Below are positions 32,197 through 41,571 of a stretch of DNA of 64,000 nt, piece by piece; positions within the stretch are counted from its first letter, which is position 1, and each line of letters starts with the position of its first letter. The stretch spans positions 22,689 to 86,688 of the forward strand of contig JAVEYW010000005.1 in the NCBI GenBank assembly GCA_034003325.1, written 5' to 3'. The position numbers and the translations under genes were made by a program. The notes below the pieces were generated by a model that did not search any database, was not told the DNA's origin, and was given only the letters and a program-made list of their open reading frames with translations. This DNA is from Desulfobacterales bacterium. GTDB taxonomy: Bacteria; Desulfobacterota; Desulfobacteria; Desulfobacterales; JAFDDL01.

Positions 32197-34182
32197 ATGA
32201 TATCACCCAATATGTTGCAGTCCTTGTTTGACTTAACCGCAGTGAAAAGGTCACAGCCCTTGGCACGAATCGCTTCGGGAAAGAGCGGTATCGCTGCGAA
32301 TTTTTCACTACTTTTGGGAGAAGCTCGTTCGGCCCTAAACGGCAAGCCGAACGGCGGTGTTCAGGCGGCATCACCCCCCTTAAAGGGGCATGCGCTGATG
32401 GCGCAATTGAAGCAATCGTTGCTTTCCTCGGGTCTCACGCCGGACCGGTTGATCGCAGATGGCGAAGCGCTGGCTGCCTTTGAAAAAGTCCTTGTCGGCG
32501 CGGGGTTTGATTCTGAGCAGGTGCGAAATCTTTTGGCGGAACTAACGGCCAATACCGAAGCAAAAGGCATTAAGCTATCCACGCTTTTTGAGGGGATTTC
32601 GAAATTGAAAAATCCGTCACCCACCGTTTCCGAACCAAAATATCTTGAGATATCCGCGTTGCCGTATCTGCAAACCTTGCTGGCCGAATTCGGGTTGACA
32701 CCCGAGGATGCCGACTCGGTCCTAAACAAGGCAAAGATCGAAGGAAAAGGGATCGATGCCGCAAAGCTGGCATATGAATTAAAACTTATGTCTTCAGGCG
32801 CCGGATCGGAAGCTCAATCCTTGAAAGCGGCTGTCTCTTCCGAAAAAATGGTAGAGATGCTGCATAGAATCGGGCTGAGCGAAGCACCCCGCAATGGCGA
32901 TGCGTTCGACCTGAATGGGTTGATCACGGCACTGGAAAAATTTGCCGATCAAAAAGGTTCAGGCGGGAATAAACGGCTGTTGACTGCGGATGAAAGCGCG
33001 TTGGCTGCTGCCATGGCCTGGGCGCCGGTCGCGCAGATTGCGAAACAAGAAATTCATGCGGCGCAAACCGGGGGTGAAATTGGTCTGAATGAAGAGCAGG
33101 TGCCTTTCAAAAGCAACCGGCTGGCGCAATTGGCACGCAATAACGGCATCACGGCGGTTGACGGTTCCAGCATCCCGCAGGCGCAAAAGGACTCAGCAGG
33201 CCAAGAGAACGGCCGGATACCGGTGGCGCAGGTTGCGGCCGTCCTGGAAGCCAATGCCGGTTTGCGTAATTCAGTTGGTATTCAATCGAATGTGACCGGT
33301 GATTGGGATTTATTTGTCAAAAAGCTGCGATCCGCTTCTTCGGAAAAAGAGTCGGGCACTGAAGCAAAAACCGGGGCTCGTTTTTCAGAAACGGAGAAAT
33401 TTGCGATGGCTTCCTTATCCAGGCGCTCTTTCGTATTGTTCGAGAATAAAACGGATGCAGGGGTGAATAATGGGTTGGCACCCAACACGAGTGCAAACGC
33501 AAAGACGCAACGAGCAGGCTTCGACAACGGGAAGGTAAAAACGGATGGCGGTTTTCAGGTTGAAGCGCCCCTGTCTTCGGCAGTGGCAAAGGCGAGCGAT
33601 CGGGGTCCGGAAAGTTCCATAAAAACAGTCCATTCATTTGCCAAACCGGAGGACTTCTCCGGAATCGTTATGGGCGACAGCGTGGCGCGACGAGCCGAAG
33701 CCGTTGACCCAATCTCAAAAACCGCTACGCAATCAGGTTCCCCGAAAACCCTGCCGTATTATGTGCTGGATCAGGTCAGTCGCCAGATTCTTCGCTCACG
33801 CCTTGCAAATGAAAATGAGATACAGCTTCGGCTGAATCCGCCTAACCTGGGTCGATTAAAAATGACGATTGAAAATACCGCCGATGGGCTGAAGGTGACT
33901 ATTGTTGCGGAAAACACAGCAGCCCGGGATATGCTGTTGTCTAATTCCGGAGAGTTGAAAACCGCCCTGATGGATCAGGGACTGCGTGTGGATCATATCG
34001 ATGTGGAGACTCAGTCCAATTTTGATCAGGCAATGGCCGATGCCCACCAGGGGTCGGACCGGTCGGACGGACGCAAAAGAATGGTCGGCCGTGCCCGTAT
34101 CGCATCCGCTGACGACACGACGGATGCAGCGATCCTACCGGTGATTGAGAACGGCCAAGGTGCCTTGAATTTGGTGGTCTAA
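32197..34182 (+). CDS. fliK: Flagellar hook-length control protein FliK
   Basis: The 661-residue protein is variable over most of its length but ends in the conserved Flg_hook domain: EIQLRLNPPNLGRLKMTIENTADGLKVTIVAENTAARDMLLSN spans the family core, followed by the LKTALMDQGLRVDHIDVE strand. FliK measures the hook and makes FlhB switch from rod/hook to filament substrates. It is long for the family (E. coli 375) and Ala/Ser/Gly rich, as is common in this phylum. It heads a sigma-54 unit with flgD and flgE, which fits its job. A second FliK-like gene lies at 52041. Confidence 0.9.
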   Translation: MISPNMLQSLFDLTAVKRSQPLARIASGKSGIAANFSLLLGEARSALNGKPNGGVQAASPPLKGHALMAQLKQSLLSSGLTPDRLIADGEALAAFEKVLVGAGFDSEQVRNLLAELTANTEAKGIKLSTLFEGISKLKNPSPTVSEPKYLEISALPYLQTLLAEFGLTPEDADSVLNKAKIEGKGIDAAKLAYELKLMSSGAGSEAQSLKAAVSSEKMVEMLHRIGLSEAPRNGDAFDLNGLITALEKFADQKGSGGNKRLLTADESALAAAMAWAPVAQIAKQEIHAAQTGGEIGLNEEQVPFKSNRLAQLARNNGITAVDGSSIPQAQKDSAGQENGRIPVAQVAAVLEANAGLRNSVGIQSNVTGDWDLFVKKLRSASSEKESGTEAKTGARFSETEKFAMASLSRRSFVLFENKTDAGVNNGLAPNTSANAKTQRAGFDNGKVKTDGGFQVEAPLSSAVAKASDRGPESSIKTVHSFAKPEDFSGIVMGDSVARRAEAVDPISKTATQSGSPKTLPYYVLDQVSRQILRSRLANENEIQLRLNPPNLGRLKMTIENTADGLKVTIVAENTAARDMLLSNSGELKTALMDQGLRVDHIDVETQSNFDQAMADAHQGSDRSDGRKRMVGRARIASADDTTDAAILPVIENGQGALNLVV

Positions 34183-34270
34183 GGCGAATCAGACGGGGGA
34201 AGCAAGAATACATTTTGATGTCAGTGATTTAGAGCTCTGGGGTAAAAAAATTACAGGTGAAAGGATATGC

Positions 34271-34957
34271 ATGATGTCAGTAGGATCGGTAACAACCAAT
34301 AGCAGCGGCTACAACGCCTTTATTGAGGACAATGCTGCCCGTGCGACCACGGAAAAAGATCCTCTGGGCCGGGATGCCTTTTTAACCATGTTGGTGGCGC
34401 AGCTTAAAAACCAGGACCCCCTCAATCCGATGCAGGGATCGGATTTTTCGGCCCAGTTGGCCCAATTTTCCTCACTGGAGCAATTATTCAATGTCAACGA
34501 CAACCTAGAGACACTTCAGGGCAGCTTTGATCAGGGCAATGAGGAGAATTTTCTCGATTATATCGGAAAGCAGGTTTCGGTAAAGGACAGCTCTCTGGCT
34601 CTGGCCGATGGAGAAAGTATCGGCGGCGCTTATGCGCTCGATGAGGCAGCTTCCGTTGTCATCAACATATATGATGCCGATGGCCTTCAGGTTGCGCAGC
34701 TTACACCGGGGAGCCTGGATGCCGGAATACATGAAGTCGGGTGGAGCGGCAAGGGAGAAGCAGGCGAGCTGTTCCCAGACGGAAAGTATACCTACGAAGT
34801 GTATCGTCTGGACAACAACGGTTCATTTACCCAGTTGGACACTGGGTTCAACGGCAAAATTACGGGCGTTACCTTTGAACAGGGTACCCCCTATCTGCTG
34901 ATGGGAGATCGACTGGTGACGCCTTCAGCCGTGACCAGGGTATGGCAAGATGGATAG
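34271..34957 (+). CDS. flgD: Flagellar hook capping protein FlgD
   Basis: The 228-residue protein has the N-terminal FlgD signature DAFLTMLVAQLKNQDPLNPMQGSDFSAQLAQFSSLEQL and a C-terminal FlgD/Ig-like region (VINIYDADGLQVAQLTPGSLDAGIHEVGWSGKGEAGELFPDGKYTYEVY). FlgD caps the growing hook and is discarded later. ATG codons at 34271 and 34274 are both possible behind GGTGAAAGG. It precedes flgE, its substrate for assembly. Confidence 0.95.
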   Translation: MMSVGSVTTNSSGYNAFIEDNAARATTEKDPLGRDAFLTMLVAQLKNQDPLNPMQGSDFSAQLAQFSSLEQLFNVNDNLETLQGSFDQGNEENFLDYIGKQVSVKDSSLALADGESIGGAYALDEAASVVINIYDADGLQVAQLTPGSLDAGIHEVGWSGKGEAGELFPDGKYTYEVYRLDNNGSFTQLDTGFNGKITGVTFEQGTPYLLMGDRLVTPSAVTRVWQDG

Positions 34958-35073
34958 TATACGAAGCATTGACGGTGTCCGGCGCTGAAAGCCGGGCGTC
35001 GTTGGGTGATATGAGCAACCATAATGATATAAAACAACTAATTTAATTCATTCAGTAGGCGGGAGGATATACC

Positions 35074-36528
35074 ATGGGCTTAACAAGCAGTCTTTTTTCG
35101 GGCGTTAGCGGGTTGTCAACGTTGGGGAATGCCATGACGGTCATTGGTGATAACATCGCCAATGTTAACACGGTGGGGTTTAAATCAAGCCGGGTGGTGT
35201 TTCAGGATATTTTGAGCCAGGCGGTGGCTACCCAGTCGGGTACTGCCCAAGTGGGCCGAGGGACCGCGTTGGCCGATGTGACGGCCGCTTTTGACCAGGG
35301 GTCTTTTGAGTCGACGGAATCCGCCACGGATCTCGCGATTGGTGGCGATGGTTTTTTTGTCGTCCGACATCCCGATGATACGAATAATAAGTTCTACACC
35401 CGTGCCGGCAGCTTTCGGTTTGATAAAGAGGGAAACTTTACCAACCCGGCGGGCTACGTCGTCAATGGGTGGGTATTGCGTAGAAATGATACCACAGGTG
35501 ATGTGGAAGATGTCGGGACGATTACGGACATTAAATTGCAAGGATTCACCTCACCCCCGGAGCCCACGGACAGTGTGACCTTGATCACGAATCTCGACTC
35601 CGACGGCAAAGACAATACAACTGCGGTTGCAGGTGGCCTGGTGGCGGCCTGGGACGGAACTGCTTCCCCCCCGATGGCCGATACGGCCTATGAATACCAG
35701 AGTACGTTGAAGGTGTATGATTCCCTTGGAGATACCCATGATGTTACGATCTACTATGATGTGGCGGACAGCTCGCTAAGGACATATGAATTTGTTATAA
35801 CAGGCAACCCCAGCGAGGATTTCAGAAGCGATGGCGCCGGCGGTACGGTGGCGGAGACTTTAGGCGGTGGGCTTTTCGGCAAAGGCGAGTTGACCTTCAG
35901 TCAAGCGGGGAAACTGACGGATATTACTTTTTCCAGCTTTGACGGGGTGGGGGACCCGGCGGACCCGGCGGATTTTACAGCTGTAGCGTTGGGTGCAGCG
36001 GACCCCTACTTCACTTTTACTCCGGATTTTCTCGGGGCAACGCCGCAAGAAATAGAACTTAATTTTGGCGCCAGTTGGAATGGCACTAATTTCGTGTCGG
36101 ATTCCCTTGCTACCACAATGTTTGCCACTGCGTCCACGACGATATTCCAATCCTCCACCGGTTATGGTGCCGGTGATTTGCAGAGCATATCCGTGGATGC
36201 AGACGGGGTCATTACCGGCCAGTATTCCAATGGGCAGGTGACCCCGCTTTTCCGTGTGGCATTAGCGAAATTCCAGAACACTCAAGGACTTTTCAAGGAA
36301 GGGGGCAACTTGTTCCGGGAAACCCGTACCAGCGGTCCGGCCATTACCAACAAGCCTGGAACCGCCGGACTCGGTTCGATCGCCTCCAACTCCCTGGAGC
36401 AGTCGAACGTGGATATTTCCAATGAGTTTGTAAAAATGATTACCACGCAGCGCGGATTTCAAGCCAACTCCAAGATCGTTACGACGGTGGACACCATGCT
36501 CTCCGATGTTATCAACATGAAACGATAA
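35074..36528 (+). CDS. flgE: Flagellar hook protein FlgE
   Basis: The 484-residue axial protein has the FlgE N-terminus MGLTSSLFSGVSGLSTLGNAMTVIGDNIANVNTVGFK (compare 20-residue core SGLSTLGNAMTVIGDNIANV) and the C-terminal QSNVDISNEFVKMITTQRGFQANSKIVTTVDTML. The middle holds the surface domains. It forms the hook. A GGCGGGAGG ribosome site precedes the ATG. A repeat-containing intergenic region follows before motA. Confidence 0.95.
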   Translation: MGLTSSLFSGVSGLSTLGNAMTVIGDNIANVNTVGFKSSRVVFQDILSQAVATQSGTAQVGRGTALADVTAAFDQGSFESTESATDLAIGGDGFFVVRHPDDTNNKFYTRAGSFRFDKEGNFTNPAGYVVNGWVLRRNDTTGDVEDVGTITDIKLQGFTSPPEPTDSVTLITNLDSDGKDNTTAVAGGLVAAWDGTASPPMADTAYEYQSTLKVYDSLGDTHDVTIYYDVADSSLRTYEFVITGNPSEDFRSDGAGGTVAETLGGGLFGKGELTFSQAGKLTDITFSSFDGVGDPADPADFTAVALGAADPYFTFTPDFLGATPQEIELNFGASWNGTNFVSDSLATTMFATASTTIFQSSTGYGAGDLQSISVDADGVITGQYSNGQVTPLFRVALAKFQNTQGLFKEGGNLFRETRTSGPAITNKPGTAGLGSIASNSLEQSNVDISNEFVKMITTQRGFQANSKIVTTVDTMLSDVINMKR

Positions 36529-36536
36529 AAAATATG

Positions 36537-36614
36537 GAGCATAGGGCCTAGAGCATAGAGCCTAGAGCATAGAGCGTGGGGGGAAGGCGTGTAGCGGCCT
36601 TTTCCCCACGCTCC
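36537..36614. repeat. Short tandem repeats and hairpin after flgE
   Basis: Three 14-base units of the form GAGCATAGRGCCTA (36537-36550, 36551-36564, 36565-36578, the last diverging) run into a long hairpin with arms at 36572-36588 and 36597-36614 (GAGCGTGGGG/CCCCACGCTC). No T-tract follows. It may terminate or protect the fliK-flgDE transcript. The rest of the 353-base gap up to motA holds the sigma-54 promoter. Confidence 0.65.
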
Positions 36615-36768
36615 ATGGGCACCGTTTCCCGTCGACTCGTCATTTCCTTGACGCCCGGCCAATATTTATGCCATCTTTCCGCCGGTCATTCCCCATTTGT
36701 TTGTGATATTGTTGTTTTATTCAAATAAGTTATAATTATATTGCCTGTTGGGCCGATGACATTACCGC

Positions 36769-36786
36769 TTGGCACGCTGGTTGCTA
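36769..36786 (+). promoter_or_regulatory. Sigma-54 promoter of the motA-fliL-fliA block
   Basis: TTGGCACGCTGGTTGCTA matches the -24/-12 consensus, with GG at 36771-36772 and GC at 36783-36784. It is 96 bases upstream of motA and nearly identical to the fliK promoter. Confidence 0.93.
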
Positions 36787-36881
36787 TATGCTATAAGCAT
36801 TGCGAATAATTCGGCCGTAATCGGCCGGGTTTTACTCGCACGCCGTTAACCTTTTCAATAACCTCAAGAGATCCGAAACAT

Positions 36882-37646
36882 ATGGACCTGGCAACAATTC
36901 TCGGTATTTTTTCCGCGTTCGGGCTGGTCGTTGTATCCATCCTTATGGGCAGCGGGCTGACGCTGTTTATCGATGTTCCTTCCGGAATGATCGTGTTTGG
37001 TGGAACCGTCGGCATCACCATGATCAATTACCCTTTGAAAGAGGTATTGGGCTCTATCGGGGTCGCCAAGAATGCGTTTTTTGCCGGCGCGGTTCCGGCA
37101 GCGGATCAGATTATCAAACAGTTTGTCGATTTAGGATCCAAGGCCCGGCGCGAAGGAATTTTGGCGTTGGAATCCGATGTGAAGGATATCAAGGATGAGT
37201 TCTTGAAAAAGGGATTGCAAATGGCCGTCGACGGTTTGGAACCCCAGTCGATTCAGGAGATTATGGATACCGAGCTTTCCTATCAGCGAGAGCGTCACCA
37301 GGTGGGGGCCGAGGTGTTTTCCACCATGGCGATGTTTGCACCGGCCATGGGCATGATCGGTACCCTGATCGGGCTCGTTCAGATGCTTCAATCCATGGAT
37401 GATCCCAGTAAAATCGGCCCGGCCATGGCGATTGCCTTGCTGACGACATTTTATGGATCCATCCTGGCCAACTTAATCTGTATGCCCATTGCCGGCAAAC
37501 TTCGCGGGCGAAGCAAGGAAGAAGTGCAGGCCAGAGAGATGGTCATCGAAGGGGTGCTGTCCCTGACGCGCGGCGAAAATCCGAGAATTCTGGAGCAAAA
37601 GATGCTCGCTTTTGTACCGCCCAAAATGCGAAAAAGTAATTTTTAA
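36882..37646 (+). CDS. motA: Flagellar motor stator protein MotA
   Basis: The 254-residue membrane protein has four hydrophobic segments; the last two contain the conserved APAMGMIGTLIGLVQMLQSMDDP and IGPAMAIALLTTFYGSILAN stretches with the prolines that couple ion flow to FliG. The cytoplasmic loop between segments 2 and 3 is present with charged residues (SKARREGILALE). The sequence style is closer to PomA/MotP than to E. coli MotA, so the ion could be sodium or proton. It is followed by two MotB-like genes, unusual for one motA. Confidence 0.94.
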   Translation: MDLATILGIFSAFGLVVVSILMGSGLTLFIDVPSGMIVFGGTVGITMINYPLKEVLGSIGVAKNAFFAGAVPAADQIIKQFVDLGSKARREGILALESDVKDIKDEFLKKGLQMAVDGLEPQSIQEIMDTELSYQRERHQVGAEVFSTMAMFAPAMGMIGTLIGLVQMLQSMDDPSKIGPAMAIALLTTFYGSILANLICMPIAGKLRGRSKEEVQAREMVIEGVLSLTRGENPRILEQKMLAFVPPKMRKSNF

Positions 37647-37674
37647 TTAACCCTTATCTGCCGGTTAGCTTTTT

Positions 37675-38430
37675 ATGGGGACAAAAAAGAAAAAAACGGA
37701 TGCATCGGGTGGCGGGGACACCAATCAGGCGATGACGGTTTCCCTGTTTATCATTATTCTTGCTTTTTTTATTATGCTCAATTCCATTGCCGTGGTGGAT
37801 GAAAACAGAAAACGCATCGCGTTGGGGTCGCTCCTGGAAAATTTCGGAATTCTATCCGGCGGCCCGACAGTGGTGGAAGGATCGGAGGAGGATATCAGGC
37901 CTGACAATGTCTCACAAATTTTAGGGCTTATCGATTTCAGTGAGATGTTTAAGGAAAATGACGATATAACGCAGGCGCTGATGATATCCGGGGATAAGCG
38001 GCGCAGCACGTTAAGCATTCCCGAGCGACGCCTTTTTAAACCCGGCGGGGCAACGCTTATTCCTGAAAGCCATCCCCTGCTGAATAAGCTGGGTGAAATT
38101 ATCCGAAACAACCCATATCCGGTAGATATTATAGGAAATGTGAACAGGACCGATGAGTTGTCGGCGCAAAGAATGCCGCCGAGAGAACTGGCCACTTTGC
38201 AGGCGATGGCGCTGCAAGTGTTTTTGATTCAGAACGCCGAGGTTTCCCCAAACCGGCTGACTGCCTATGGATGGGGTGAATTCAGGCCAGCTGCGTCGAA
38301 TTCGACGAGGGAAACCCGGAGCCTCAACCGTCGGGTGGAAGTAGTCTTTTTTCATGAACCGAAACAAAAGGAACCCGAGGGTGCTTTTGTTTTCAAGGAT
38401 TTTTTCTTTAAGGTCCTAGACCGAAAATAA
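37675..38430 (+). CDS. MotB-like OmpA-family protein lacking the ion-binding Asp
   Basis: The 251-residue protein has a short basic N-terminus, one membrane segment (about 20-40) and a C-terminal OmpA-like peptidoglycan-binding domain (VDIIGNVNRTDEL, AYGWGEFRPAASN, LNRRVEVVF). Aligned on the FF pair of the membrane helix, Ser23 occupies the slot of the essential MotB aspartate (Asp25 of the next gene product), and there is no other acidic residue in the helix. It thus cannot conduct ions the normal way alone. Between motA and a complete motB it may form a mixed dimer or act as an anchor or regulator of the stator. Confidence 0.85.
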   Translation: MGTKKKKTDASGGGDTNQAMTVSLFIIILAFFIMLNSIAVVDENRKRIALGSLLENFGILSGGPTVVEGSEEDIRPDNVSQILGLIDFSEMFKENDDITQALMISGDKRRSTLSIPERRLFKPGGATLIPESHPLLNKLGEIIRNNPYPVDIIGNVNRTDELSAQRMPPRELATLQAMALQVFLIQNAEVSPNRLTAYGWGEFRPAASNSTRETRSLNRRVEVVFFHEPKQKEPEGAFVFKDFFFKVLDRK

Positions 38431-38560
38431 CCCGTGGCGGGTTGATTTGAAGCCGATATGAACGCGTTAACCATTATTTTTGTTAAAAGACGCAATATTT
38501 TTTTAACCATACGGGCAATTCGCCGGTGGTTGCCTTTTTAAACACATCGGTTATTTTGTT

Positions 38561-39292
38561 ATGGCGAGCAAAGGCAAAGAGAGCGGGCCTGAATTCAAAG
38601 CGGACTCCAACGCATGGATGGCCACATTTGCGGATTTGGTGATGTTGCTGCTGACTTTTTTCGTATTGCTGCTGACCATGAAATCGATGGATGCTGGAAA
38701 GGTCAAGGAGATGTTCGTACCCACTTACGGACCACTGGATTTTATTCAGGAAGCGGATCAAATGGGGGACGCACTTGAATTTGATCATTACATCAAGTCC
38801 GTTGTCATTAGTTCAACAGAAGCCCTTGAGGAAGCCATCGACTTATTGGACGGGATGAATCCGACACCCGCAAAAGAGCGGCCGATGGTTCGCCTGCGGG
38901 ATATTATGGAAATGACGGACACCGAAAGGGGCGTTTCCCTCGTGCTGAGGGCGGATAACCTGTTTGAATCCGGGGAGGCTGAAATACGGGTGGACCGTTT
39001 GCATATTCTTGATGAGATCGGACGCTTGTTTCGATATGCGGCCAATGACATTCTGGTTATGGGACATACGGATAATGTTCCGCTAACCGGGGGGCGCTTT
39101 GCCGCCAACATGGAGTTATCTGCTTATCGGGCGTTAAGCGTGTTGTATTATTTGACGGACAGCTTGGGGCTTAAACCGGAACGCCTAGCGGCAGGCGGGT
39201 ACGGGGAGTTGCTTCCCCGATATTCAAACGACAATCCGGAAAACCGATCCAAAAACAGACGGGTTGAGTTTTTACTGAAAAAAGCGATTTAA
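38561..39292 (+). CDS. motB: Flagellar motor stator protein MotB
   Basis: The 243-residue protein has the canonical MotB start, AWMATFADLVMLLLTFFVLLL, with Asp25 as the ion-carrying residue, a plug/linker region, and an OmpA-like domain (VMGHTDNVPL, ELSAYRALSVLYYL, GYGELLPRYSNDNPENRSKNRRVEF) that binds peptidoglycan. With MotA it makes the torque-generating stator. It is separated by 130 bases from the Asp-less paralogue and precedes fliL by 16 bases, the order expected since FliL surrounds the stator. Confidence 0.95.
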   Translation: MASKGKESGPEFKADSNAWMATFADLVMLLLTFFVLLLTMKSMDAGKVKEMFVPTYGPLDFIQEADQMGDALEFDHYIKSVVISSTEALEEAIDLLDGMNPTPAKERPMVRLRDIMEMTDTERGVSLVLRADNLFESGEAEIRVDRLHILDEIGRLFRYAANDILVMGHTDNVPLTGGRFAANMELSAYRALSVLYYLTDSLGLKPERLAAGGYGELLPRYSNDNPENRSKNRRVEFLLKKAI

Positions 39293-39308
39293 GACGAGGG
39301 AGAACATT

Positions 39309-39773
39309 TTGGCGGAGGAAAAAAAGAAACCACCCATGAAGCTGATTATTATTCTGGCGGTTGTGGTCTTGTTGGCCGGCGGTGGAATTGGGGGATGGTT
39401 GGTGCTTAGTAGTGGCGATGATTCTGCGGCGCCTGTCGCCGGGAAAGAGAAAACCGAACCTGAAACCGCGTTGGGCTTGATTTTTAATATGGAAACCTTT
39501 GTGGTGAATTTAAATGATCCCGGGGGAAAGCGGTATCTTAAAACGAAAATCGATCTTGAATACACCCGCGTGGAATTGGCGGAAGAGTTGACGCAGCGGT
39601 TACCCCAGTTGCGGGATGTGATTTTACTTTTGCTCAGCAACAAATCCCTGGATGAAATTCAGGGTGTTGAAGGTAAAATTGCGCTTCGCAGGGAGTTGAT
39701 TATGAGAATCAACCAGGTACTTAAAGGCGGAAAGATTCGAAATCTGTATTTTACTCAATTTGTGATTCAATAA
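39309..39773 (+). CDS. fliL: Flagellar basal-body protein FliL
   Basis: The 154-residue protein starts at a TTG (39309) behind a good GAGGGAGA ribosome site; no ATG is near. It has a basic N-tail, one membrane helix (LIIILAVVVLLAGGGIGGWLVL) and the FliL periplasmic domain with MVVNLNDPGGKRYLKTKIDLEY-like sequence, RLPQLRDVILLLLSNKSLDEI and a terminal FTQFVIQ. FliL rings surround and stabilise stator units. fliM follows after 7 bases. A distant FliL-like domain recurs in the protein at 49742. Confidence 0.92.
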   Translation: MAEEKKKPPMKLIIILAVVVLLAGGGIGGWLVLSSGDDSAAPVAGKEKTEPETALGLIFNMETFVVNLNDPGGKRYLKTKIDLEYTRVELAEELTQRLPQLRDVILLLLSNKSLDEIQGVEGKIALRRELIMRINQVLKGGKIRNLYFTQFVIQ

Positions 39774-39780
39774 AGGTGCC

Positions 39781-40758
39781 ATGGGCGAAATTTTAACTCA
39801 GAATGAGGTCGACAGTCTTCTCTCCGGGCTAAGTGCCGGTAAGATTGAAACAGAGACCGATGTGGCGGTCGATCTGGACGCGGTAGCCGGTTATGACTTC
39901 GCCAGTCAGGAACGGGTCATTCGGGGCAGAATGCCCACCTTTGAGGTCATTAACGAGCGCTTTGCCAGGGAGATGCGCGTGAGTATCTCCAATGTATTGC
40001 ATACCACCATCGATATTGCCGCGGAATCCATGGAAACGTTGAAGTTTTCGGAGTTCGGGCGGTCTTTACCCGTGCCTACCAGCCTGCATGTCTTTCGCAT
40101 GGAACCGCTTCGAGGGTACGTGTTGCTGGTGTTGGAAAGCGAGTTGGTATACAACCTCATCGATACCTTTTTCGGCGGACAGGGAACGGGAAAGACGAAA
40201 ATCGAGGGCCGTGAGTTTACAGCGATTGAAGATGTGATGATTCGAAAGGTTGTGGCCGCCTGCCTGAAGGATCTGGAGACCGCCTGGTCGCCCGTGGAGC
40301 CGATTCAGACCGTTTATGTGCGTGCCGAGGTTAATCCTCAGTTTGCCACGATTGCGCCGCCCACAGACCTGGTCATTGTCTCCAAGTTCGAGGTGGAATT
40401 GGAACAAAGTTCCGGAACCATCTCGCTTTGCCTGCCTTACAGCATGATTGAACCGATTCGAAACAAACTCACCGCCGGTTTTCAAAGTGATGCCCTTGAA
40501 ATTGACCATGCCTGGCGAAAGCGATTGACATCGATCATTCTCTCCTCGCAAATTGAATTAAGGGTGGAGTTGGGAAGAGCCGAAATCACCGGCGATCGAT
40601 TGATTAACCTCAAGGTGGGCGATATTATTCAGCTTGAAAAGGATGCGGAGCAGACCCTTTACGCGCATGTGGAAGGGCTGGCAAAATTCAGGGGGTATGC
40701 CGGAATACAGCGCGGATTTCAGGCCTTTCGTGTGGAAACGCGTCTTCCCCGAGAATAA
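39781..40758 (+). CDS. fliM: Flagellar motor switch protein FliM
   Basis: The 325-residue protein begins with the CheY-binding N-terminal motif LTQNEVDSLLSG (residues 5-16), then a linker, the CheC-like middle domain (with ERFAREMRVSISNVLH and the FFGGQGTGK segment) and a C-terminal SpoA domain that pairs with FliN (VELGRAEITGDRLINLKVGDIIQL). It forms the C ring; CheY-P binding to the N-terminal motif triggers switching. The motif is the reference for six similar ones in the protein at 49742. Confidence 0.96.
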   Translation: MGEILTQNEVDSLLSGLSAGKIETETDVAVDLDAVAGYDFASQERVIRGRMPTFEVINERFAREMRVSISNVLHTTIDIAAESMETLKFSEFGRSLPVPTSLHVFRMEPLRGYVLLVLESELVYNLIDTFFGGQGTGKTKIEGREFTAIEDVMIRKVVAACLKDLETAWSPVEPIQTVYVRAEVNPQFATIAPPTDLVIVSKFEVELEQSSGTISLCLPYSMIEPIRNKLTAGFQSDALEIDHAWRKRLTSIILSSQIELRVELGRAEITGDRLINLKVGDIIQLEKDAEQTLYAHVEGLAKFRGYAGIQRGFQAFRVETRLPRE

Positions 40759-40802
40759 TATAACGACAATGGGCTTTTAATGAATCGTCAAGGATGAGTG
40801 AA

Positions 40803-41117
40803 ATGAATAACGACGAAAAAACCGCCGGCGACGATGGCGTCGCGATGGAAGAGGGAACCCGGGATCTGGATTTTATTCTGGATATTCCGCTGGATCTGAC
40901 CGTGGAGCTGGGGAGAACCAAGATGCTTGTCAATGATCTTCTTCAATTGGGACAGGGTTCGATTGTTGAACTGAACAAAATAGCCGGTGAGCCGCTTGAA
41001 ATTTATATCAACCGAAAACTGGTGGCCCGGGGGGAGGTGGTTGTGGTCAATGAGAAATTCGGCGTGCGCCTGACCGACATCGTCAGCCCTCTGGAGCGTG
41101 TCAAAAGCCTTGGATAA
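40803..41117 (+). CDS. fliN: Flagellar motor switch protein FliN
   Basis: The 104-residue protein is one SpoA domain: FILDIPLDLTVELGRTKMLVNDLLQLGQGSIVELNKIAGEPLEIYINRKLVARGEVVVVNEKFGVRLTDIV contains the family core, here quoted only to mark its extent (its key points are VELG, LGQGSIVEL and VNEKFGVRL). The ATG at 40803 has AAGGATGAG at good spacing; an in-frame ATG at 40794 is too close to it. FliN lines the base of the C ring and binds FliH. It precedes fliO. Confidence 0.93.
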   Translation: MNNDEKTAGDDGVAMEEGTRDLDFILDIPLDLTVELGRTKMLVNDLLQLGQGSIVELNKIAGEPLEIYINRKLVARGEVVVVNEKFGVRLTDIVSPLERVKSLG

Positions 41118-41135
41118 GAAGGGAAGGCGGCCATA

Positions 41136-41552
41136 ATGGATGCAGTATCCGCCGAACCGGTGGTGACTCTGATGCCCGAACTTTGGATGACACTGCTGAA
41201 AAGTTTTGGAATGCTCTGCGTTGTGCTGGGGGTACTGATCACGGTCTTGTGGCTGTTGCGGCGGCTGCATGATCGCGGGTTATCTGGTCAACCGGGTCTG
41301 ATTCAAGTCGTGGCGAGCAGTTACGTGGGGCCCAAGGAGCGCATTTCGCTGGTGGATGTTCTGGGCGAAAAATTTCTGATCGGTGTTACTTCTCAGGAGA
41401 TCAACCTGCTGGCTAAAATTTCGGATAAGGACAATGTGTGCGCGGAGCGGTCTGCCGCGCCGGAGGGGCTGTTCAAATCGCTGTTGCGGCGGCAATTCGA
41501 TGCAAACGCCGGCGCCGGTGAAAAAGGAAAAAAGGGCTCGTCCGCAGGATAA
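41136..41552 (+). CDS. fliO: Flagellar biosynthetic protein FliO
   Basis: This 138-residue protein has one N-terminal membrane helix (FGMLCVVLGVLITVLWLLRRL) followed by a cytoplasmic domain with VASSYVGPKERISLVDVLGEKFLIGVTSQEINLL, in outline the FliO family core. FliO assists assembly of the FliP pore and is poorly conserved, so the place between fliN and fliP adds to the assignment. The C-terminus is a basic low-complexity tail. An AGAAGGGAAGG ribosome site lies before the ATG. Confidence 0.88.
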   Translation: MDAVSAEPVVTLMPELWMTLLKSFGMLCVVLGVLITVLWLLRRLHDRGLSGQPGLIQVVASSYVGPKERISLVDVLGEKFLIGVTSQEINLLAKISDKDNVCAERSAAPEGLFKSLLRRQFDANAGAGEKGKKGSSAG

Positions 41553-41571
41553 TCATCACGGAAATGCCGCC

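Noticed and set aside
36537..36578. Tandem repeats after flgE as a CRISPR array
   Set aside because: Units are only 14 bases, contiguous without spacers, and only three in number.
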